In this document: positions 60,010 through 64,000 of the stretch, piece after piece
Layout: every line of letters begins with the position of its first letter
Numbering within the stretch: the first letter of the stretch is position 1
Source of the DNA: an archaeon
GTDB taxonomy: Archaea; Asgardarchaeota; Thorarchaeia; Thorarchaeales; Thorarchaeaceae
NCBI GenBank assembly: GCA_024276825.1
Contig: JAJRWI010000015.1
Coordinates: 44,723 to 108,722, forward strand
Length of the DNA stretch: 64,000 nt
Direction of reading: 5' to 3'
Notes under the pieces: generated by a model
What the model was told of the DNA's origin: nothing
Databases searched by the model: none
The model's input: only the letters and a program-made list of their open reading frames with translations
Position numbers and translations under genes: made by a program

Positions 60010-60405
60010 TCATTTTGCCTTCCGAATTGCCACTAGGTCTTCTATGAAGAGGGTTCCAAATATTAGGTCACCAGTTACAATGAGGAGTAACAATTGCGAT
60101 GCTTGACCAATCAGAAAATAGAATAGTCCAATGATAAAAACCCAGACCTTCTCGAAAGAAGCGATTTTGACCAGTCCATGATTCTCACGAGTGTCAAGAC
60201 TGATTATGTAGAATCCAATACCAAAGGCAAAAACTAGTCCCATGAAGCAGTCAAACCACAGCAGAGTTGGAGGGGCTGGAACATCTCCTGCCAGTGAGAA
60301 ATACGAGATGTCAATTCGTGGCAGTATGAGGAATGTGATTGAAAGTGCCCAGTTCCAGATTGCTGCTATTGTATACATGAGCCTGTGATAGTTCTCCCTG
60401 TTCAA
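60010..60405 (-). CDS. Small membrane protein, four membrane segments
   Basis: 131 residues with about four membrane segments (YTIAAIWNWALSITFLIL, LLWFDCFMGLVFAFGIGFYIISL, VWVFIIGLFYFLIG, LLLLIVTGDLIFGTLFI). No family I recognise. It meets the end of the plus-strand regulator at 59995 and is probably transcribed alone. Confidence 0.6.
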   Translation of the reverse strand: MNRENYHRLMYTIAAIWNWALSITFLILPRIDISYFSLAGDVPAPPTLLWFDCFMGLVFAFGIGFYIISLDTRENHGLVKIASFEKVWVFIIGLFYFLIGQASQLLLLIVTGDLIFGTLFIEDLVAIRKAK

Positions 60406-60498
60406 TAGTTCACACCATTTATTGAAGCGCTCAGCCGCCTTAAATCATCTACTAGGCGATGAAAAACTTCATTCGGATTCTTGCGATGGTATATTTGA

Positions 60499-61326
60499 AT
60501 GGTAATGAGGTTCCTCACAGCCAGCGCTGCAAAGGTGATACTCAATGCAATCAGAGCGGGAATGAGTGAGGTGGAAGTTTCACTGGATCTTGGCCGTACC
60601 TCTTCAACAATACGGGTTGATGTGTATGAGCGGGATATTGATAAATTGAAAAAAATAGTGGCAGACCCGAGTTCGGTCTATTTTATTAGAGATGGAGAGT
60701 ATTACAAGGCTGCGATTAGTCGTGATCATTTCTACAAGTTAATGCCCACGGGAGAGAACACAGCACCAGCTCTTGTGATTGATGGAGTATTGATGCACCG
60801 TGTGAAAGAAACAAATCCAATGGATGATGCATCGAGCAAAGCGGTCCACTGCGCAAAGGGGGGCTTTAACATGCTTGAGGTATGTACTGGACTTGGCTAT
60901 TCAACTATAGCCTGCCTGAGTAGAGGAGTGGCAAGTATAATCACTATTGAGAAGGACCATGATGTGTTGGACCTTGCGAGGATAAACCCATGGTCCAAAG
61001 AGATATTTGATAACCCACATGTTACAGTCATTGAGGGGGACGCTATTGATGTGATTAGAGAGTTTGATAATAGGCAGTTTGACAGTATACTACATGACCC
61101 GCCAAGATTCACTATGGCGACTGAGTTGTATACCAAGGAGTTTTACAGGGACCTCTTTAGGGTTTTGAAGTCAAATGGAGTCATGTTTCACTATGTCGGC
61201 TCACCAGGAGCCAGACATCGGAGGATTGATTTGCAGAAGGGGATAATGTCAAGGCTTCGAAAAGTGGGCTTTCTCCAAATTAGGAGGAGGAAGAATGTAT
61301 TCGGCATCACTGCTAAGAAGCCGTGA
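60499..61326 (+). CDS. SAM-dependent methyltransferase
   Basis: 275 residues. The first 105 form an N-terminal domain; the Rossmann motif I is MLEVCTGLGYSTIACLSRGVASIITIEKD (E/DxGxGxG-like) and motif IV is DSILHDPPRF (DPPRF, a D/N-P-P-x motif). The class of archaeal Trm/spermidine-synthase-like methyltransferases fits. The substrate is unknown: nucleic acid or small molecule. It converges with the TPR gene at 61328. Confidence 0.8.
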   Translation: MVMRFLTASAAKVILNAIRAGMSEVEVSLDLGRTSSTIRVDVYERDIDKLKKIVADPSSVYFIRDGEYYKAAISRDHFYKLMPTGENTAPALVIDGVLMHRVKETNPMDDASSKAVHCAKGGFNMLEVCTGLGYSTIACLSRGVASIITIEKDHDVLDLARINPWSKEIFDNPHVTVIEGDAIDVIREFDNRQFDSILHDPPRFTMATELYTKEFYRDLFRVLKSNGVMFHYVGSPGARHRRIDLQKGIMSRLRKVGFLQIRRRKNVFGITAKKP

Positions 61327-61327
61327 G

Positions 61328-62233
61328 TCATGGGACAGTCTTCATACTTGAGGCAGTTCTCATGTTCTTCTTGGCCGCACTGAGTTCTGGGTCTAGCTCC
61401 AATGCACGCTTGTAACACTCGATTGCCCTCTTCACTTCGCCCTTCTCCCTCAAGACAACGCCAAGATTATTCCAGCCCTTAGGATCATCAGGCATGAGTT
61501 CAACGTATCTTTCCAAGATGGGAATCGCTTCGGGCCAACGTTCAATAATCCAGAGAGCAGTGCCATATCTAAAGAGAATCCTTGGCTGATGGGGATTTGC
61601 ACTCAGGCTCATCTCATAGAAGTCCACAGACCTCAAGTAATCGCCCGCCTCATAACACAGGTCGCCCACTAGATTGGAGGCCTCCACCTCTTCAGGATCA
61701 TATTCAAGAGCCATGTTGAGGCTGACGCAAGCTGCGTTGTATCGTGACATTCTTGCCTGACAAATACCGCGAACTCTCCATGCTTCTGCAATCTCTTCAT
61801 CAAGTTCAAGTATTCGTGATGTCACTCTCAGGACAGTTTGGCAGTCATTGTTCTCCAGTGCAGCGTTTACAAGTGTCATCAGAACGCTAATGTCATCGCC
61901 GCCAAGCTTCATGTAGGAGAGCAGGGCATTGACTGACTCGGTCAAGTGATAATATGTGAATTCCAACAGGCCCAGATGTTTCCAGGCCTCAGCCCAGTCA
62001 GGCCGTGCCTTTATTGCATTATCATAGCATTCACGGGCCTTTTGATATTGATTCGCATCCCAGTAAATGTGCCCAAGCGTGTCCCAAGCCTCAGCAAGCT
62101 GAGGGTCAACATCAGTTGCTCTTCTCAAGAACTCCTCAGCTGCGCTGTATTCCCTGAATTTGAAGAACTGCATCCCCTTATGAAATAATCTCAAGGCATT
62201 CTCCGTTCTTTGTTCACTCAAATTGGTACACAT
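61328..62233 (-). CDS. Tetratricopeptide repeat protein (large)
   Basis: 301 residues with about eight TPR units, for example AEAWDTLGHIYWDANQYQKARECYDNAIKARPDWAEAWKHLGLLEF and GWNNLGVVLREKGEVKRAIECYKRALELDPELSAAKKNM. A scaffold-type protein. The ATG at 62233 follows a short AT-rich promoter region. It stands next to the FDG-DPG-SDDF gene pair on the same strand. Confidence 0.85.
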   Translation of the reverse strand: MCTNLSEQRTENALRLFHKGMQFFKFREYSAAEEFLRRATDVDPQLAEAWDTLGHIYWDANQYQKARECYDNAIKARPDWAEAWKHLGLLEFTYYHLTESVNALLSYMKLGGDDISVLMTLVNAALENNDCQTVLRVTSRILELDEEIAEAWRVRGICQARMSRYNAACVSLNMALEYDPEEVEASNLVGDLCYEAGDYLRSVDFYEMSLSANPHQPRILFRYGTALWIIERWPEAIPILERYVELMPDDPKGWNNLGVVLREKGEVKRAIECYKRALELDPELSAAKKNMRTASSMKTVP

Positions 62234-62372
62234 CCAATAATGGACATATTGTATGAGATGTTTTTAGCCTTAATATTATGAACACGTATCTTTAAAGAGA
62301 AAACTAGAGGGATGGTTTCACCCAGCCCCTCTAGGATACTTTGAATTAAGGCTCCAGCAAGATGTGCTTATC

Positions 62373-62840
62373 TCAACTGGGTACTACTACATCCACGCGT
62401 TCCCAATCATTAGGTGAGCCAATAAAAGCCATCAAGAAACCGCTCAGAATTTCATTGTTCTCCTTCACTGCTTCAGCGAATGGGTCTGGCCAGAGTCCAA
62501 GGATAGCCCAATTTCCCCCCTGATATTGAGCAAGAAGGCATCCGAGTTGAAGGGATGTACCAGTTCCAGTATGAATACCCATTAGAGCATATATCCGTTT
62601 GTCTGAGAGGTCATCACCCTGAGGTGAGATGATTTCCTTTAGATTACCAATGACTGAATACTTGTCGTTATCGCGGCAGAGGTTCAGAAGGTCGTCAACA
62701 TACTTGTCTACCAACACAAATTGATCCTCAGATTTTACGATGTTATCGATGTTTACAAAGGACAATGTGAAGTCGTCAGATGGGCCTGGATCGGCACCAT
62801 CGAATTTTACATTCCAATTAGACAAATACAATTCCTCCAT
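62373..62840 (-). CDS. FDG-DPG-SDDF family hypothetical protein (copy A)
   Basis: 155 residues. The first 28 residues are identical in copies A and B except for one position (MEELYLSNWNVKFDGADPG then P in A or L in B). After residue 30 they drift apart but keep VIGN[LI]KEIISP and LGLWPD. The pattern N-term conserved, C-term diverging suggests different partners or selection. Its upstream region to about 62922 also matches that of copy B. Function unknown. Confidence 0.7.
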   Translation of the reverse strand: MEELYLSNWNVKFDGADPGPSDDFTLSFVNIDNIVKSEDQFVLVDKYVDDLLNLCRDNDKYSVIGNLKEIISPQGDDLSDKRIYALMGIHTGTGTSLQLGCLLAQYQGGNWAILGLWPDPFAEAVKENNEILSGFLMAFIGSPNDWERVDVVVPS

Positions 62841-63087
62841 CCCGTTTGGGATTAGTTAATGCATTTGTAAGTTGATTTATGAAGTTTTTGAGTTAATCCC
62901 TCAAAGGCCTATATGGTTGGTTTCCCATTTGAAAAACTGCATATTCCAACTCGCATACCAGATAAGTGGACAAGTGTCAGTCAAATTTTGAAGGCAGCAA
63001 GCTAGAGTGGGAGAAAAAGAAGGAGGCTTCGTCGACTCCCTTCCAATGAATAGGTTATACTGAACTTTACTGTTTCTGTGAGAAGTG

Positions 63088-63552
63088 CTAACCAGTTTTG
63101 GGAATTACTACATCCACGCGTTTCCAGTCATTGGGTGAGATAATAAAGTCCATCAACCAGATTTTGAGAGATTTATGGAACCACTTCACAGACTCCGCAA
63201 AATAATCTGGCCAAAGACCTAAAATCAACCATCCATCATCTTTATACTGACCAAGAAGGCAGCCGAGTTTTTGAGATGTAGCGTGAATTCCCATTAGCAC
63301 GTAAATTTTTTTGTCCGAGAAGTCCGTGCCCCGAGGCGAAATGATTTCTTTTATATTACCAATAACATAGTAGTTATTCCTATTTTCACAGAAACTCAAT
63401 ACTTCATTGACATATTTGTCAGTCAGTGCAAATTGATTCTCGGACTTGACAATGTTATCAAGGTCTACAAAGGACAATGTGAAGTCGTCAGATAAGCCTG
63501 GATCGGCACCATCGAATTTTACATTCCAATTAGACAAATACAATTCCTCCAT
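63088..63552 (-). CDS. FDG-DPG-SDDF family hypothetical protein (copy B)
   Basis: 154 residues, paralog of copy A. The shared N-terminus is MEELYLSNWNVKFDGADPG and the shared motifs are VIGNIKEIISPRG and LILGLWPD. It lies 60 bp downstream of the nuclease gene on the same strand, so it may be co-expressed. A local array of small, diverging paralogs beside a nuclease resembles effector/immunity loci, but no toxin domain is known in the family. Confidence 0.7.
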   Translation of the reverse strand: MEELYLSNWNVKFDGADPGLSDDFTLSFVDLDNIVKSENQFALTDKYVNEVLSFCENRNNYYVIGNIKEIISPRGTDFSDKKIYVLMGIHATSQKLGCLLGQYKDDGWLILGLWPDYFAESVKWFHKSLKIWLMDFIISPNDWKRVDVVIPKTG

Positions 63553-63611
63553 CCCGTTTGGGATTAGTTAATGTATTCATGGGTTGATTTATGAGATTTT
63601 TGAGTAATCTC

Positions 63612-63998
63612 TCAAAGGTCTATGTGGATGGTTTCCCACTTCACTCGTCCTGCCTCCACCGCCTCCTTAATCTTTCGCTCAGTCCTATTAAGGCGTGCAT
63701 TGCCAGTCTTGACATCAGCCAGCACGACTGTGATTGGTCCATCGGACTCGCCGTCCTTTACACGAGAGTAGCCATCGAAGATAATATAGTCAATTGGAGC
63801 ACCAATGAATCGTGCATCACTTGGTTCGTGTTTGAAAACCGTCTTTAGCAATGGAACAAGATGTTCTGCTATCTTTCCCTTCAACACATATCTACTTCGC
63901 TGAGCTGCATCCTTTCTGAGCCTATCTTCCTGCTCCGCCCACATCTGTCTGAATTCGGCCTCTACGATAGCAATCCTACTTTTTAGATGTTGTTTCAT
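63612..63998 (-). CDS. COG4741-type nuclease distantly related to archaeal Holliday junction resolvase (5' partial)
   Basis: 128 residues visible; the ATG at 63998 lies two bases from the window end and the frame may continue, so the real start is probably outside. The C-terminal part is diagnostic: GAPIDYIIFDGYSRVKD...ITVVLADVKTGNARLNRTERKIKEAVEAGRVKWETIHIDL, with the DVKTG element (E/D-x-K) of the PD-(D/E)xK fold. Homologs often have an N-terminal membrane anchor and coiled coil; here only the coiled part (FRQMWAEQEDRLRKDAAQRSRYVLKGKIAEHLVPLL) is seen. Endonuclease activity is inferred. Confidence 0.75.
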   Translation of the reverse strand: MKQHLKSRIAIVEAEFRQMWAEQEDRLRKDAAQRSRYVLKGKIAEHLVPLLKTVFKHEPSDARFIGAPIDYIIFDGYSRVKDGESDGPITVVLADVKTGNARLNRTERKIKEAVEAGRVKWETIHIDL

Positions 63999-64000
63999 TG

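Larger units (their letters stand above)
62373..63640. repeat. Segmental tandem duplication of a FDG-DPG-SDDF gene with its promoter
   Basis: Two units with starts about 710 bases apart: 62373-62922 and 63088-63640. Each holds the gene, its start context (CCATCCCGTTTGGGATTAGTTAATG) and a stretch ending in GGTTTCCCA. In the second copy this last stretch is the 3' end of the nuclease gene (63612-63640); in the first it is a leftover fragment reading WETNHIGL. So the duplication break lies inside the nuclease gene. This fixes the order of events: the nuclease was present before duplication. Confidence 0.75.

Noticed and set aside
1..64000. CRISPR arrays, tRNA or rRNA genes
   Set aside because: No regularly spaced direct repeats, no cloverleaf with GTTC arm, and no rRNA signature were found on reading; some tRNAs with introns could be missed by eye.

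Overview
The window is archaeal and most likely from an Asgard archaeon, Thorarchaeota-like. It carries an archaeal-order L22-to-L15 ribosomal protein cluster with S4e, L32e, L19e and RNase P subunit Rpp29, plus TFB, eIF1/SUI1, type 2 methionine aminopeptidase, an archaeal histone, GGGP synthase and HypD. A Roadblock/LC7 protein and a probable longin-like protein fused to a winged helix point to Asgard. The lineage is inferred, because no rRNA is present. No tRNA, rRNA or CRISPR array was seen.

Layout. 1-12 kb: housekeeping genes (5'-truncated eIF1, TFB, MetAP2, Roadblock, GGGP synthase), then redox and cofactor genes (HdrA, MobA, HypD, a ferredoxin) and several small uncharacterised proteins. 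12.2-22.3 kb: one long plus-strand ribosomal protein operon from L22 to L15, with an Hsp20-type chaperone inserted between L30 and L15 and a hairpin-rich leader. SecY follows but points the other way. S19, normally beside L22, sits alone at 55.2 kb.

24.7-31.7 kb: an accessory island of secreted proteins. It holds a caspase-like protein with two near-identical PPC repeats and one in-frame TAG, a zinc-dependent phospholipase C-like protein and a subtilisin. The island also contains an IS607-type transposase remnant followed by a GC-rich, hairpin-packed stretch of about 370 bp that looks like an unidentified structured RNA. 32-43 kb: aldo-keto reductase, histidine phosphatase, a putative metallopeptidase, an AmrS-like radical SAM enzyme, an ICMT-like methyltransferase, two membrane-anchored surface proteins, a membrane-bound winged-helix regulator, endonuclease III and flavodoxin.

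43-55 kb: a heterodimeric ABC exporter, a winged-helix regulator with a palindromic operator, the histone, a longin-winged helix protein, ETF alpha and beta (alpha fused to a ferredoxin), GlmM and a TPR protein. 55-64 kb: S19, GNAT, a leucine-rich repeat protein, regulators, a methyltransferase, a second TPR protein, and a family of unknown small proteins (three intact genes and one decayed candidate). Two members lie in a segmental tandem duplication next to a COG4741-type nuclease cut by the window end.

Many intergenic spaces carry perfect inverted repeats placed like operators (8776, 24668, 40387/40461, 48313, 58750) or hairpin-plus-T terminators, so local regulators probably control these genes.
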